From NCBI GenBank assembly GCA_900322175.1, contig ONYZ01000004.1, positions 1-64,000 on the forward strand: 64,000 nucleotides of DNA, in the 5' to 3' direction. The stretch's first letter is position 1, and each line of letters starts with the position of its first letter. Shown here one piece after another: positions 9,221 through 18,309 of this stretch. The notes below the pieces were generated by a model that searched no databases, had not been told where the DNA came from, and worked only from the letters and a program-made list of their open reading frames with translations. Source of the stretch: an uncultured Prevotella sp. (GTDB lineage Bacteria; Bacteroidota; Bacteroidia; Bacteroidales; Bacteroidaceae). Made by a program: the position numbers and the translations under genes.

Positions 9221-9317
9221 TTTGCTTTTATTTGTATTTAGGGGTTTTTCCGCGAGGCGGCATACGTTCGTACACACTTAACTCTGCCACAACGGACTCT
9301 AACGGGGTGCAAAGGTA
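9221..9317 (-). promoter_or_regulatory. rplU promoter and 5' leader
   Basis: A minus-strand -7 element TACCTTTG lies at 9317-9310; no clear TTG is seen at -33. The predicted leader of roughly 80 bases includes a small GC hairpin CCGC-CTC-GCGG near 9255. It could be an autoregulatory leader, but no known L21 leader can be confirmed by eye. Confidence 0.5.
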
Positions 9318-9366
9318 CACATTTTAGTTGAAAGTTGAGAGTTTATAGTTGATAGAATGCTAATAT

Positions 9367-9486
9367 TTAGTAAAGTTTAACAATTGGAGTAGGGGCAAAA
9401 AATAAAGCGATGACTTTCGCAAGCGATCGCTCCATATCTTCAATAGGTATTAGTTTTCTAAGGTAAAAAGATTGTTTTCAGGATAA
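9367..9486 (-). ncRNA. Candidate small RNA or small ORF upstream of rplU
   Basis: A full promoter (TTTG at 9524-9521, 20-base gap, TACCTTTG at 9500-9493) should start a minus-strand RNA near 9486. About 60 bases later comes a stem-loop and T-run (9431-9396), so the product would be about 90 nt and would end before the rplU promoter. A 22-codon frame starts with ATG at 9435 (MERSLAKVIALFF...) and runs through the hairpin to a stop at 9367. I cannot tell whether this is an sRNA, a translated small ORF, or a terminated leader of rplU. No known RNA family was recognised. Confidence 0.45.
9396..9431 (-). terminator. Terminator of the candidate small RNA
   Basis: On the minus strand AGCGAT pairs with ATCGCT (9431-9426 with 9411-9406), with an inner CTT/AAG stem capped by a GCGA tetraloop, followed by TTATTTTTT. 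It lies between the upstream promoter at 9493-9500 and rplU. Confidence 0.6.
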
Positions 9487-9492
9487 CGGTTG

Positions 9493-9524
9493 CAAAGGTA
9501 AGGCTTTTTTTGGAAACTCACAAA
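9493..9524 (-). promoter_or_regulatory. Strong Bacteroidetes-type promoter
   Basis: TTTG at 9524-9521 and TACCTTTG at 9500-9493 are separated by 20 bases on the minus strand, an exact consensus arrangement. No annotated gene starts soon after it, which suggests the small RNA/ORF or a long rplU leader. Confidence 0.7.
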
Positions 9525-9640
9525 TTTTTTGGCGTTTTTTTTTGATGAATTGGCAATGTGTGCCTACACAACGGTAGTATTTAAATAATCTTAACATAAA
9601 ATGCAATGCAAACGATTGCAATTATGGTATTATTCTTTGC

Positions 9641-9678
9641 AAAAAAAGCATCATCTCATTTGTTGTTTAGATGATGCT
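9641..9678 (-). terminator. Terminator after the helicase gene
   Basis: A perfect 10-bp stem (9669-9678 with 9647-9656) with a 12-base loop is followed on the minus strand by seven T residues (9647-9641). It closes the long transcript that ends with the PIF1-like helicase. Confidence 0.8.
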
Positions 9679-9710
9679 AAGTATATAATTATTGTTCGCG
9701 CGCGCGAGCA

Positions 9711-11528
9711 TTAATGTTTTTGTAATTTTTTAAGTCTTCGTTTTGCATCCCCTGCATCAGGATATAGTTCCAGTGCTTTTTGATAGTTGCGTATTGCGGC
9801 CTCGGGCATGTGTTCGCGTTCGCATTCGCGTCCTAGTATGGTGTATTCAGCAGCTAGACGCTTAAGTTGTTCGTTTTTGGTGTCCAACTCCTCTCTTAGT
9901 TTGGCTATTTCCTTATTGTCTCGCTCTTGTATTTCGATGATAGCCCGCTTCTGGCGATTGATAATCTCCAGTTTACGTCGTATGTATCGTTTGATATGCG
10001 GCTTCTCGATATCATAGCGTGAGTGGATGGCCTTGAAGAATGAGTCGAGGAATGCACCGAAGTCGCCTTTGTCGAATGCTCTGATGGCATCGCGATATTC
10101 GCGGTCGGCCTTTCCTTCCTGTAGAGCCTTGTTTATCAGTTGCTGATCGTTGTACTGATTTGCAAATCTCACTACCTCGGCTCTCACAAAGATGTCGCTT
10201 TGACGTAGGGGCGCCTTTAGCGATATTCCTTCGAGCGATGTGCATCGCGAAAGTGCCACATAGGTTTGTCCGCCAGCAAAGGCTCCACCACCTCCAAAGT
10301 CGATTGAAACCTGATTAAAGGTTAGTCCCTGACTCTTGTGTACCGTTATCGCCCAAGCAAGACGTATGGGGAACTGGGTATAAGTGCCAAGCAACTTCTC
10401 GTCAATCTTCTGTTCCTTCTCGTTGAAGGTGTATTTCATGTTCTCCCAGATGTCGCGCTCTACGTCGAACTCCAATCCCGATTCGGTGATGATACCGATG
10501 CGTCCCTCTTCTTCGTCGATATACTCTATTGTACCAAGCGTTCCGTTCACCCATCGTTTCTCTTTGTCGTTCTTGATAAAGATAATCTGGGCTCCTGTTT
10601 TCAGTTGTAACTCCATCGGAGTTGGGAGCGAACTTTCTGGGAAGTCGCCTTGAATTTTTCCCACAAATGTTATCGGGTCGCCATCCAGAGCCGATAGCTG
10701 TTGCTCGTTGATAAAGTCAACTGTATCTCGGCGGGCAGCTAGGGTAATTTTTAGAGTTGATAGGTTAGAGTTGGGAGTTCTTTCTGCGGAAAGCGTCCCG
10801 TTGGGCCGAGCGGAGAGTTGAGAGTTGAGAGATTTTTCCACTCTCGAATTGAGCGAGTTTAAATCAGCTGGGGTAGCGGTGTTGTTGCGAATGCGATCCA
10901 GAATGGCAATAAAGTTGTCGTCGGTTTGACGATAAACTTTTCTTAATTCGATGGATATTATCGGCATAATCTGCCATACCTTTGCATTGAAAAAGTAAGG
11001 CGAGGGGTAGAACGGTTGTAACAGTTGGCGATCCTCGTCCTTAAGTACGGGTTCCAACTGGTAGATATCGCCCACTAATAGAAGTTGTTTTCCACCGAAT
11101 GGTTCGTGGTTGCGCGTGTACGAGCGTAATACCTTGTCTATAAAATCGATGATATCGGCACGTACCATCGATATCTCGTCGATGATTATCAACTCAACCT
11201 CGCGTATCAGTTTGCGTTGCGCACTAGTATACTTCAGGGTTTTCTTCAGATTACGCCAATCATACTGAGTGTCGTTGGGCAATAGAGGGTGAAATGGTAG
11301 TTTAAAGAAACTATGTAATGTAGAGCCACCAGCATTGATAGCAGCGATGCCAGTTGGGGCCAGTATTACGTGCTTCTTCTTGGTGTTTTTCGATACGTAG
11401 CGCAGGAATGTGGATTTACCTGTGCCCGCCTTTCCTGTTAGGAAAAGCGAGCGACGGGTATAGTTTATGATTTGCAGAGCGTCTTGCCACTCCTTATTGT
11501 CCAGATCCAGTTGTTGCTCTTCTTGCAT
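9711..11528 (-). CDS. PIF1/RecD-like superfamily 1 helicase
   Basis: The 605-aa product carries Walker A GKAGTGKST (residues about 33-41), APTGIAAINAGGSTLHSFF (motif Ia), IIIDEISMV (Walker B), VGDIYQLEPV (motif III) and the C-terminal AITVHKSQGLTF and YVALSRC motifs of PIF1/RecD helicases. The last 100 residues hold a coiled coil and a TPR-like unit. It likely unwinds DNA during replication or repair. Residues about 230-260 carry a Ser/Asn-rich segment that matches intergenic-type repeat DNA at 10751-10843. Its ATG overlaps the stop of the PBP gene as TGATG. Confidence 0.88.
   Translation of the reverse strand: MQEEQQLDLDNKEWQDALQIINYTRRSLFLTGKAGTGKSTFLRYVSKNTKKKHVILAPTGIAAINAGGSTLHSFFKLPFHPLLPNDTQYDWRNLKKTLKYTSAQRKLIREVELIIIDEISMVRADIIDFIDKVLRSYTRNHEPFGGKQLLLVGDIYQLEPVLKDEDRQLLQPFYPSPYFFNAKVWQIMPIISIELRKVYRQTDDNFIAILDRIRNNTATPADLNSLNSRVEKSLNSQLSARPNGTLSAERTPNSNLSTLKITLAARRDTVDFINEQQLSALDGDPITFVGKIQGDFPESSLPTPMELQLKTGAQIIFIKNDKEKRWVNGTLGTIEYIDEEEGRIGIITESGLEFDVERDIWENMKYTFNEKEQKIDEKLLGTYTQFPIRLAWAITVHKSQGLTFNQVSIDFGGGGAFAGGQTYVALSRCTSLEGISLKAPLRQSDIFVRAEVVRFANQYNDQQLINKALQEGKADREYRDAIRAFDKGDFGAFLDSFFKAIHSRYDIEKPHIKRYIRRKLEIINRQKRAIIEIQERDNKEIAKLREELDTKNEQLKRLAAEYTILGRECEREHMPEAAIRNYQKALELYPDAGDAKRRLKKLQKH
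10751..10843. repeat. Intergenic-type repeat tract inside the helicase gene
   Basis: The strand shown contains repeated GAGAGTTGAGAGTTGAGAG and AGAGTTGATAGGTTAGAG phrases around a GC-rich core. Very similar AGTTGAGAGTTTATAGTTGATAG lies in the intergenic stretch at about 9327-9355. In the helicase it keeps the frame open and encodes a Ser/Asn/Leu-rich linker. Confidence 0.6.
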
Positions 11529-14035
11529 CAGTCTTTCTTCTCAGTAGCTTCGCCGTTATTGTTTGGTGTTGGTGTCTGGTTGGCATCCTCGTTTTCGTGG
11601 TGCTCAGCGGCTTTCTGCAGAGGATTTCCATCTGCATCAAGCTCTATAATCTCGTCTGCTCCGCCCAAATGCAATGAGTCTACAGCCAATGAGTCAGAAT
11701 CTGAAGGAAGTGCCAGATAACCACCACAACCATACATCGACTGATTAATAGCGGCATCGCGTGGAGCACCAAACTTGGTGCGATATTTCTTGAATGCAGG
11801 ATCCTTTAGCACGCTACCCAGGAAGTATCCGCAGATAGGCAGAGCCGTGCGGTTACCCTGTCCCAGCTGACCGGTGCGGAAGTGGATACAACGATATTCA
11901 CCACCTACCCATGCGCCACAAACCAGATTTGGTGTTGTGCCGATGAACCAAGCGTCAGAGTGATTGTTTGATGTACCAGTCTTTCCACCAAAGTCGGTAT
12001 CGGTGATGTCGTAGCCCACAAAACCTCTCAATCTAGAGCTTGTTCCGCTCATACCTCCCATCAGCAACTGCTGAACTAGGAATGCACTACTATAAGGTAT
12101 AGCCTGTTTACCATCTGATGGAGCCTCGTAAATCACGTTTCCATCGCGGTCCTCAATCTTGCTTACCAACACAGGATCATGCTGTACACCATCGCTACAA
12201 GGTGTGCAATATGCGCTCACCATCTCAAGCAGGTTTACATCGCTCGAACCTAGAGCCAGAGCGGGTGTAGCGTCCAGTTTGCTCTTGATACCCATTGCGT
12301 GAGCGGTATTAACGATGTTGTTGATTCCGCACTCCTGACCCAAACGAACGGCTACCGAGTTGATACTCATGGCGAAAGCCTGTTTCAGGGTAATAAGCGA
12401 GTTAGTGAATCGGCCGTCGGCATTGGTTGGTGCCCATGTCACCTCCTGTCCGTGGTCCATCACCTTCATCGAGAAGTACTCGTCCTTACGTGTGTCGCAA
12501 GGAGTGATGCCTTGATTCATAGCCTCGGTATATACGAAGAGTTTGAATGTAGAACCAGGCTGGCGCATAGCCGTAACCTTGTCGTATTTCCAGGTCTTGA
12601 AGTCAACGTCGCCTACCCAAGCCTTTACGTGTCCGGTCTGTGGCTCGATGGCTACAAATCCGCAATGCATAAAGCGCTCCATATAACGTAGCGAGTCGAG
12701 GGTAGAAATCTCCTTCTCGATATAGCCCGTCTCGCTATCATAGTCGAACAAGCGTACCTTATGAGGCAGGTTCAGATAGTAATCGATTGAATCCTGATTA
12801 CCCTCGAACTTGCGGCTCAGATATTTATAATAAGGTGTCTTTTTGGCCAGATCCTCTATAAAGTTAGGTATCTCTATGTGGCGCTCGTCCTGCCATGGGT
12901 TAGTGCTTCCCCAGTGCGAGTTGAATGTCTTCTGCACCTGCTTCATCTGCTTCACAGCGGCCTCCTCGGCATACTTCTGCATGCGCGAGTCGAGAGTGGT
13001 GTAAATCTTCAGTCCCTCGGTGTAGTAGGCGTATTTGTTGTTCTCGCCATAGTAGTCAGCGCACCAGCCCTTCATCCAGTCGGCCACGGCCTCGCGGAAG
13101 TAGTTAGCCTCTCCATCGTAGGCATTCTCCACGCTATAGTCCAGCTTAATTTCCAGCTTCTTCAGCGAGTCGCATTCCTGCTGAGTCAGAACGCCATGCT
13201 GCTTCATCAGGTCGAGCACTATGTTACGACGCTTCAGCGAGTTCTCAGGATTGATAAGCGGGTTATAATATGTGGTAGCCTTGAGCATGCCAACCAACAC
13301 GGCGGCCTGCTCGGTGGTGATATTCTTTGGCGAACATCCGAAGTAAGTCTTACAAGCGGTCTTGATGCCGAATGCGTTCGAACCGAAGTCAACGGTGTTG
13401 GCATACTGGGTAAGGATTTCGTTCTTGGTGAAGAACAGCTCCAGTTTGTAAGCCGTAATCCACTCCTTGCTCTTAAGTATCAGCATCTTCACTCCAGGTA
13501 TCTTGCCCAGCAGTCCGGTAGAATACTCCGAACGTGTGCGGAACAGGTTCTTGGCCAACTGCTGAGTGATGGTCGATGCTCCACGTGCGTCGTGATGCAG
13601 GGCGTAGTCCTTCAGAGCGGCTGCAAATGCCTGATAGTCGATACCATGATGACTATAGAAACGCTCATCCTCGGTGTCGATAAGAGCCTTCCAGAATGCA
13701 GGGTTCACATCGTCGTAGCCCACGGGCGTACGGTTCTCGCTGAAGAACTTTCCTATCTGTTTGCCGTCGGCACTATATATCATCGAAGCCTCGGCAGGGC
13801 GCTTGTTCTTGATGGTGCTCATCGACGGACTCTTGCCGAAGAGCCACAGGAAGTTCATGTCGACAGCTCCCAGATACAGGAAGAATGCCACTATCAGCGA
13901 TGCTATTGCCACCAGAGTCTTGATGTACCAGGCGCGTCCCTTATACAATCCTTTATACCAAGGCCAAACGCCCTTGATTTTCTGCATGGCCATGCCCAGC
14001 ATGCCCGTGTATTTGTCAGATGATTTGTTGCTCAT
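11528..14035 (-). CDS. Class A penicillin-binding protein (PBP1A-type)
   Basis: This bifunctional peptidoglycan synthase has a transmembrane helix at about residues 38-58, a GT51 glycosyltransferase domain ([24 protein letters not shown]) and a transpeptidase domain with all three catalytic motifs: STFK (in [10 protein letters not shown]), SIN ([12 protein letters not shown]) and KTG ([10 protein letters not shown]). The 835-aa length fits PBP1A. The C-terminal 60 residues are Asp/Glu/Asn-rich and poorly conserved in type. Its start overlaps miaA by 20 bases and its stop overlaps the helicase start. Confidence 0.94.
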   Translation of the reverse strand: MSNKSSDKYTGMLGMAMQKIKGVWPWYKGLYKGRAWYIKTLVAIASLIVAFFLYLGAVDMNFLWLFGKSPSMSTIKNKRPAEASMIYSADGKQIGKFFSENRTPVGYDDVNPAFWKALIDTEDERFYSHHGIDYQAFAAALKDYALHHDARGASTITQQLAKNLFRTRSEYSTGLLGKIPGVKMLILKSKEWITAYKLELFFTKNEILTQYANTVDFGSNAFGIKTACKTYFGCSPKNITTEQAAVLVGMLKATTYYNPLINPENSLKRRNIVLDLMKQHGVLTQQECDSLKKLEIKLDYSVENAYDGEANYFREAVADWMKGWCADYYGENNKYAYYTEGLKIYTTLDSRMQKYAEEAAVKQMKQVQKTFNSHWGSTNPWQDERHIEIPNFIEDLAKKTPYYKYLSRKFEGNQDSIDYYLNLPHKVRLFDYDSETGYIEKEISTLDSLRYMERFMHCGFVAIEPQTGHVKAWVGDVDFKTWKYDKVTAMRQPGSTFKLFVYTEAMNQGITPCDTRKDEYFSMKVMDHGQEVTWAPTNADGRFTNSLITLKQAFAMSINSVAVRLGQECGINNIVNTAHAMGIKSKLDATPALALGSSDVNLLEMVSAYCTPCSDGVQHDPVLVSKIEDRDGNVIYEAPSDGKQAIPYSSAFLVQQLLMGGMSGTSSRLRGFVGYDITDTDFGGKTGTSNNHSDAWFIGTTPNLVCGAWVGGEYRCIHFRTGQLGQGNRTALPICGYFLGSVLKDPAFKKYRTKFGAPRDAAINQSMYGCGGYLALPSDSDSLAVDSLHLGGADEIIELDADGNPLQKAAEHHENEDANQTPTPNNNGEATEKKD

Positions 14036-14936
14036 AGTCTTGAGATATGTAACTGATTATACTATTTTTATCGTCGGGGTTAAACCACCTTATCTGTTCA
14101 TCTTTCTTATACCAAGTTAATTGTTTGCGCGCGTACCTACGCGTGTTACCCTTTATTCTCTCCACCGCTTCGTCAAGCGTCCATGTACCATCAATATAGG
14201 CAAACATCTCCTTGTATCCCACGGTGTTGAGTGCGTTCATCTGTCGCATAGGGTAGAGTGCTCTTGCCTCGTCCAGCAGTCCGTCGGCCATCATCTGGTC
14301 CACTCGCTGGTTTATGCGGTTGTATAGCTCCTCTCTGTCGCGGTTCAGTCCGATCTTTACTATGCGGAATGGTCGCTGTTTCTTTTCGCGCTTGCGATAC
14401 GATGTGTATGTGTTGCCCGTCATCAGGCATATTTCCAGTCCGTGCACCACTCGTCGGGGGTTCTGCTTGTCCACTATCTCGTAGTATTCGGGGTCCAGCT
14501 GTCTTAGCTCTTCCACCAGCTTCTCCAGTCCCTCGTTGGCCAGTCGGCGTTTCAGCGTCTCGCGCGTCACGTCGTCCACGGTGGGAATGTCGTCTATTCC
14601 GTTGCACACGGCGTCGATATACATCATACTTCCACCCGCCATCAGTGCGTAGTCGCTGGTCTGGAATTCGCGCTCCAGTATCTCCATAGTCTGTTGTTCA
14701 AAGAGCGATGCACTATAGTAGTCGTTCAGCGACAGAGTGCCTACGTGGTAGTGTTTTACCTGTGCCAACTGTTCGTCCGTCGGACTTGCCGTGCCTATCT
14801 TCAGTTCCTTGTATATCTGCCTCGAGTCGGCATTTATTATGGGGATGCCAAAATGTCGGGCTATATCCAGGCACAAGGCAGTTTTTCCAACTGCCGTTGG
14901 CCCAGTGATAACGATCAGCGTCTTAACGGATGACAC
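14016..14936 (-). CDS. miaA: tRNA dimethylallyltransferase
   Basis: MiaA adds dimethylallyl to A37 of tRNAs that read U-starting codons. Visible are the P-loop [10 protein letters not shown], the DSRQIYKEL motif, and the C-terminal [11 protein letters not shown] segment. An open frame continues upstream to 15017, but that part is only the shifted frame of lpxA. GTG at 14936 puts the P-loop about 10 residues from the start and gives 306 aa, normal for the family. The gene overlaps the lpxA stop by 14 bases and the PBP gene start by 20. Confidence 0.93.
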   Translation of the reverse strand: MSSVKTLIVITGPTAVGKTALCLDIARHFGIPIINADSRQIYKELKIGTASPTDEQLAQVKHYHVGTLSLNDYYSASLFEQQTMEILEREFQTSDYALMAGGSMMYIDAVCNGIDDIPTVDDVTRETLKRRLANEGLEKLVEELRQLDPEYYEIVDKQNPRRVVHGLEICLMTGNTYTSYRKREKKQRPFRIVKIGLNRDREELYNRINQRVDQMMADGLLDEARALYPMRQMNALNTVGYKEMFAYIDGTWTLDEAVERIKGNTRRYARKQLTWYKKDEQIRWFNPDDKNSIISYISQDYEQQII

Positions 14937-15696
14937 CTCTTTTAGAGTTTTCGATAAACGAGCAGATGTAGTCCACCTCCTTAGAGTCGGGGTACTTGGC
15001 GCGAGCCTCGGCCACACCTTCCTTCATCACACCCTTAGAGTAGATGATACGATAAGCATCGTGGATGGCCTCGATGGTCTCGTTCGAGAATCCGCGACGA
15101 CGCAGTCCGATAAGGTTCACGCCAGCATAGCGCACGGGCTCCTTACCAGCAATCACGTATGGAGGGATATCCTGGCTGGTACGTGTACCGCCCTGGAACA
15201 TGATGTATCCGCCCACGTGCAGGAACTGGTGGAACAGGCAGCATGCCGATATGATAGCGTTGTCGTCGACGATTACCTCGCCGGCAAACTTAGTGGTGTT
15301 GCCGATGATACAACCGTTACCTATCTCGCAGTCGTGTCCGATGTGCATATTCTCCATCAGCAGATTGTTGTTGCCCACGGTGGTCTTGCCCTTCGATGCG
15401 GTACCACGACTGATGGTTACGTTCTCGCGGATAGAGTTGTTGTCGCCGATCTCGCAAGTGGTCTCCTCGCCCTGGAACTTCAGGTCCTGAGGCTTAGTTG
15501 AGATCGATGCTCCTGGAAAAATCTCGTTGTTGTTGCCCAGACGTGTACCAAAGTGCAGGGTAACGCTGTTATACAACTTATTGTTGTCGCCGATTACTAC
15601 GTTCTTGTCGATCACGCAGAATGGGCCGATGATATTGTTGTCGCCCAATTTTGCCTCGGGATCAACAACAGCTAGTGGATGTATCTGATTTGCCAT
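14923..15696 (-). CDS. lpxA: UDP-N-acetylglucosamine acyltransferase
   Basis: LpxA starts lipid A synthesis by moving a 3-hydroxyacyl chain from ACP to UDP-GlcNAc. The 257-aa product is a left-handed beta helix built of hexapeptide repeats (for example [20 protein letters not shown]), followed by the helical C-terminal domain with [15 protein letters not shown]. It follows the lpxC-fabZ fusion by 26 bases of short-phrase repeat, so the first lipid A steps are made together. Confidence 0.96.
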   Translation of the reverse strand: MANQIHPLAVVDPEAKLGDNNIIGPFCVIDKNVVIGDNNKLYNSVTLHFGTRLGNNNEIFPGASISTKPQDLKFQGEETTCEIGDNNSIRENVTISRGTASKGKTTVGNNNLLMENMHIGHDCEIGNGCIIGNTTKFAGEVIVDDNAIISACCLFHQFLHVGGYIMFQGGTRTSQDIPPYVIAGKEPVRYAGVNLIGLRRRGFSNETIEAIHDAYRIIYSKGVMKEGVAEARAKYPDSKEVDYICSFIENSKRGVIR

Positions 15697-15723
15697 ACTT
15701 CAATTCTTCAATCTTTCAATTCT
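15697..15723. repeat. Short-phrase linker (TTCAATTCTTCAATCTTTCAAT) between lpxC-fabZ and lpxA
   Basis: The phrase TTCAAT recurs three times with small spacers and fills almost the whole gap between the two genes. It belongs to a set of unlike-sequence but like-style linkers found at many operon junctions in this window. Confidence 0.6.
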
Positions 15724-17105
15724 TACTTGTTCTTCACGATCTGTGCAGTGAATGTAGCCTCACTAACTACGTGGTCGCCTACGAATACGTATCCCTTCAT
15801 CGATGAGATACCGTGGCGTACGGGTGCCAGCAGTTCTACCTTAAATATCAGTGTGTCGCCTGGAACCACCTTCTGGCGGAACTTCACGTCGTCTATCTTC
15901 ATGAAGTAAGTGCTCCAGCGCTCGGGCTCCTCCAGTGTGTTCAGCACCAGCAGTCCGCCACACTGAGCCATAGCCTCAATCTGCAATACGCCAGGCATTA
16001 CAGGCTCCTGTGGGAAGTGTCCCTGGAAGAATGGCTCGTTGCTTGTGATGTTCTTGATACCAACGATGGTGTTTGCACCCAGCTCTACCACCTTGTCGAC
16101 CAACTGCATGGGGTAGCGGTGTGGCAACAGTTCGCGAATGCGATTTACGTCCATTACCGGCTCCTCGTTTGGATCGTAGATGGGCGCCTGGATTTCGTGC
16201 TTGCGAATCTCCTTGCGCATCATGCGCGCAAACTTATTGTTGATAGTGTGTCCAGGGCGTGTAGCAATGATGCGGCCCTTGATGGGTTTGCCGATAAGCG
16301 CCATATCACCGATGATGTCGAGCAGCTTGTGACGTGTGCACTCGTTCTCCCATTGCAGAGGCTTGTGCTGGATGTATCCCAGGTCGGTAGCATCGCGATG
16401 CTCTACGTGTAGCATGTCGGCCAGCATGTCCAATCGCTCCTGAGTGGTCTGGCGCTCGTAGATTACGATAGCGTTATCCAGGTCGCCACCCTTAATCAGG
16501 TTTGCCTGTAGCAGTGGCTCGATGTCGCGTACAAATACGAATGTACGTGCGCTGGCTATCTCGGTGGGGTATTTCTTAGGATCGTCGAGAGTGGCAAACT
16601 GGCTGTTGATGAACTTACTCTCAAACGAGCACATGGCTGTGATGGTAAATGCATTGTCGGGCAGAATTGTGATGCATGATCCACTCTGTTCGTCCTTAAT
16701 CTCAATCTTCTTGCGGATTATGTAGTAGTCCTTTGGTGCGTTCTGTTCCTCGATACCAATCTCCTGAATCTTTTTTACGTAGAGAATGGCTGAACCGTCG
16801 AGGATAGGGAACTCGGGACCGTTAACCTGTATCAGACTGTTGTCGATGCCCAAAGCATATAGGGCCGAAAGTCCGTGTTCTACTGTCGAAACTCGTGCGT
16901 CGCCCTTGCCCAATACGGTACCTCGCTGGGTATCGATAACGTTCTCGGCAATAGCGTCGATGATAGGCTGTCCCTCCAGGTCGATACGCTGGATTTTGTA
17001 ACCAGTGTTTTCTGGTGCTGGGTTAAATGTAACGGTCAGGTTCAGACCTGTATGCAGTCCTTTTCCGAACAAAGAAAAACTGCCTCTCAAAGTTTTCTGT
17101 TTCAT
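15723..17105 (-). CDS. lpxC-fabZ: LpxC-FabZ fusion: UDP-acyl-GlcNAc deacetylase / 3-hydroxyacyl-ACP dehydratase
   Basis: The 460-aa chain has an N-terminal LpxC deacetylase (zinc motif HKLLDIIGD near residue 240, N-terminal FSLFGKGLHTG) and a C-terminal FabZ hot-dog domain (LLPHRYPMQLVDKV and the catalytic HFPQEPVMPGVLQIEAMAQ region, with His and Glu). LpxC commits lipid A synthesis; FabZ feeds fatty-acid elongation. The fusion is a known Bacteroidetes arrangement, joining two activities that compete for hydroxyacyl-ACP. It sits between lpxD and lpxA. Confidence 0.96.
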   Translation of the reverse strand: MKQKTLRGSFSLFGKGLHTGLNLTVTFNPAPENTGYKIQRIDLEGQPIIDAIAENVIDTQRGTVLGKGDARVSTVEHGLSALYALGIDNSLIQVNGPEFPILDGSAILYVKKIQEIGIEEQNAPKDYYIIRKKIEIKDEQSGSCITILPDNAFTITAMCSFESKFINSQFATLDDPKKYPTEIASARTFVFVRDIEPLLQANLIKGGDLDNAIVIYERQTTQERLDMLADMLHVEHRDATDLGYIQHKPLQWENECTRHKLLDIIGDMALIGKPIKGRIIATRPGHTINNKFARMMRKEIRKHEIQAPIYDPNEEPVMDVNRIRELLPHRYPMQLVDKVVELGANTIVGIKNITSNEPFFQGHFPQEPVMPGVLQIEAMAQCGGLLVLNTLEEPERWSTYFMKIDDVKFRQKVVPGDTLIFKVELLAPVRHGISSMKGYVFVGDHVVSEATFTAQIVKNK

Positions 17106-17124
17106 CTCTCTTTGTTTTATTTTG

Positions 17125-17215
17125 CCTACGGATTATACGGATTTTACTAAATTTTTAATTTTTGCAGATTATTCCGTGTAAAACTTTAATTCGTATAATC
17201 CGTAAAATCCGTAGG
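17125..17215. repeat. Large inverted repeat between lpxD and lpxC-fabZ
   Basis: CCTACGGATTATACGGATTT (start of 17125-17150) is repeated in inverted form at 17190-17215 with a few changes, leaving an AT-rich loop of about 39 bases. The arms themselves are built from the repeated phrase ACGGATT. Transcribed, it would form a long imperfect hairpin inside the lipid A operon. No T-run follows, so it is not a standard terminator. Confidence 0.65.
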
Positions 17216-17228
17216 TTATATTATTAAT

Positions 17229-18272
17229 TTAATCCTTCAATTTATCTTTCAGAGCGTCAATCTCACGCTGTAGAGCGGCTATCTGGCGATACATATCGGG
17301 CAACTTAGCGTCGAGGGCGCGTGCCTTGAAGTACATCTTAGGATTGACCGCGGGTGATCCTATCAACTGCTCGCCGTTGCCCTTAGTGTTGCTGATTACG
17401 CCACACTGGGCACCTACAAATGTCTTGTCGGCCACCTGGATATGTCCGGCAAATCCTGCCTGACCACCTACCATACACCAAGCACCTATCTTGGTTGAAC
17501 CGGCCAATCCCACCTGAGCGCTCATCACGGTGTTCTCACCTATTTCGCAGTTGTGCGCCACTTGTATCAGATTGTCAAGTTTCACACCCTTGCGGATAAT
17601 CGTCTGTCCCATGGTGCTACGGTCTACACAGGTGTTGGCACCTATCTCTACATTGTCCTCGATTACTACTATACCTATCTGTGGAATCTTGTCGTAACCC
17701 TCGGTGTTTGGAGCAAATCCGAAACCGTCGGCACCTATCACACTACCAGCGTGGATTGTAACATTATTTCCAAGTTTGCATCCCTGGTAGATGGTTACAT
17801 GGGGGTAGAGCAAGCATTTTTCGCCTATCTGCACTCCTTCGCCTATCACTGTATGAGGGTATATCTGTGTGCCATTGCCTATTACGGCACCGTCGCCAAT
17901 CACTGCAAATGGGCCTACATACACATTGTCGCCAACCTTAGCCTTTGGCGAAATCGATGCCAATGGGTCAATACCTGTCTTGGCTGGTTTCATCGAGTCG
18001 TATATCTGTAGCAACTTGGCTACGCACTCGTAGGCGTTCTTCACGCGAATCAGCGTGCAGCTCACGGGTTTCTCGAGTTCTACGTCCTCATTGATGAGTA
18101 CTACGCTCGACTTAGTATCATAAATATAATGTGTATATTTGGGATTAGACAGGAACGAGATTGCTCCCTCTACACCCTCTTCAATCTTAGCGAAAGTACG
18201 AACGGCAGCATTCTCGTTGCCTTCAACTCTTCCCTGGATCAGGTCTGCAATTTGTTTGGCTGTAAATTCCAT
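17229..18272 (-). CDS. lpxD: UDP-3-O-acylglucosamine N-acyltransferase
   Basis: LpxD adds the second acyl chain in lipid A synthesis. The 347-aa product has the N-terminal uridine-binding domain, a long hexapeptide beta helix ([19 protein letters not shown] and more), the active-site region [14 protein letters not shown], and a C-terminal helix. It leads the lpxD-lpxC/fabZ-lpxA-miaA-PBP-helicase series. A possible -7 element (TATCTTTG, minus strand, 18308-18301) lies between it and the HD gene. Confidence 0.96.
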   Translation of the reverse strand: MEFTAKQIADLIQGRVEGNENAAVRTFAKIEEGVEGAISFLSNPKYTHYIYDTKSSVVLINEDVELEKPVSCTLIRVKNAYECVAKLLQIYDSMKPAKTGIDPLASISPKAKVGDNVYVGPFAVIGDGAVIGNGTQIYPHTVIGEGVQIGEKCLLYPHVTIYQGCKLGNNVTIHAGSVIGADGFGFAPNTEGYDKIPQIGIVVIEDNVEIGANTCVDRSTMGQTIIRKGVKLDNLIQVAHNCEIGENTVMSAQVGLAGSTKIGAWCMVGGQAGFAGHIQVADKTFVGAQCGVISNTKGNGEQLIGSPAVNPKMYFKARALDAKLPDMYRQIAALQREIDALKDKLKD

Positions 18273-18300
18273 TTTTTGCTTTTTAATCGATTAAACTTTG

Positions 18301-18308
18301 CAAAGATA
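18301..18308 (-). promoter_or_regulatory. Possible -7 element upstream of lpxD
   Basis: TATCTTTG on the minus strand fits TAnnTTTG, 29 bases from the lpxD ATG, but no TTG at the right distance was found. lpxD may also be read from upstream. Confidence 0.35.
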
Positions 18309-18309
18309 A

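Noticed and set aside
9697-9708. CGCGCGCG run, and a similar one near 50781
   Set aside because: Two short CG-alternating runs with no shared context; too little to call a site.
12878-14023. 381-codon open frame on plus strand
   Set aside because: Lies entirely antisense to the class A PBP gene; the PBP has all catalytic motifs, the antisense product is Leu/Val/His-rich with no motif.
14937-15017. Longer N-terminus for miaA
   Set aside because: The extension is the shifted frame of lpxA and would put the P-loop far from the start.
14791-15501. 236-codon open frame on plus strand
   Set aside because: Antisense to miaA and lpxA; mirrors hexapeptide-repeat codons.
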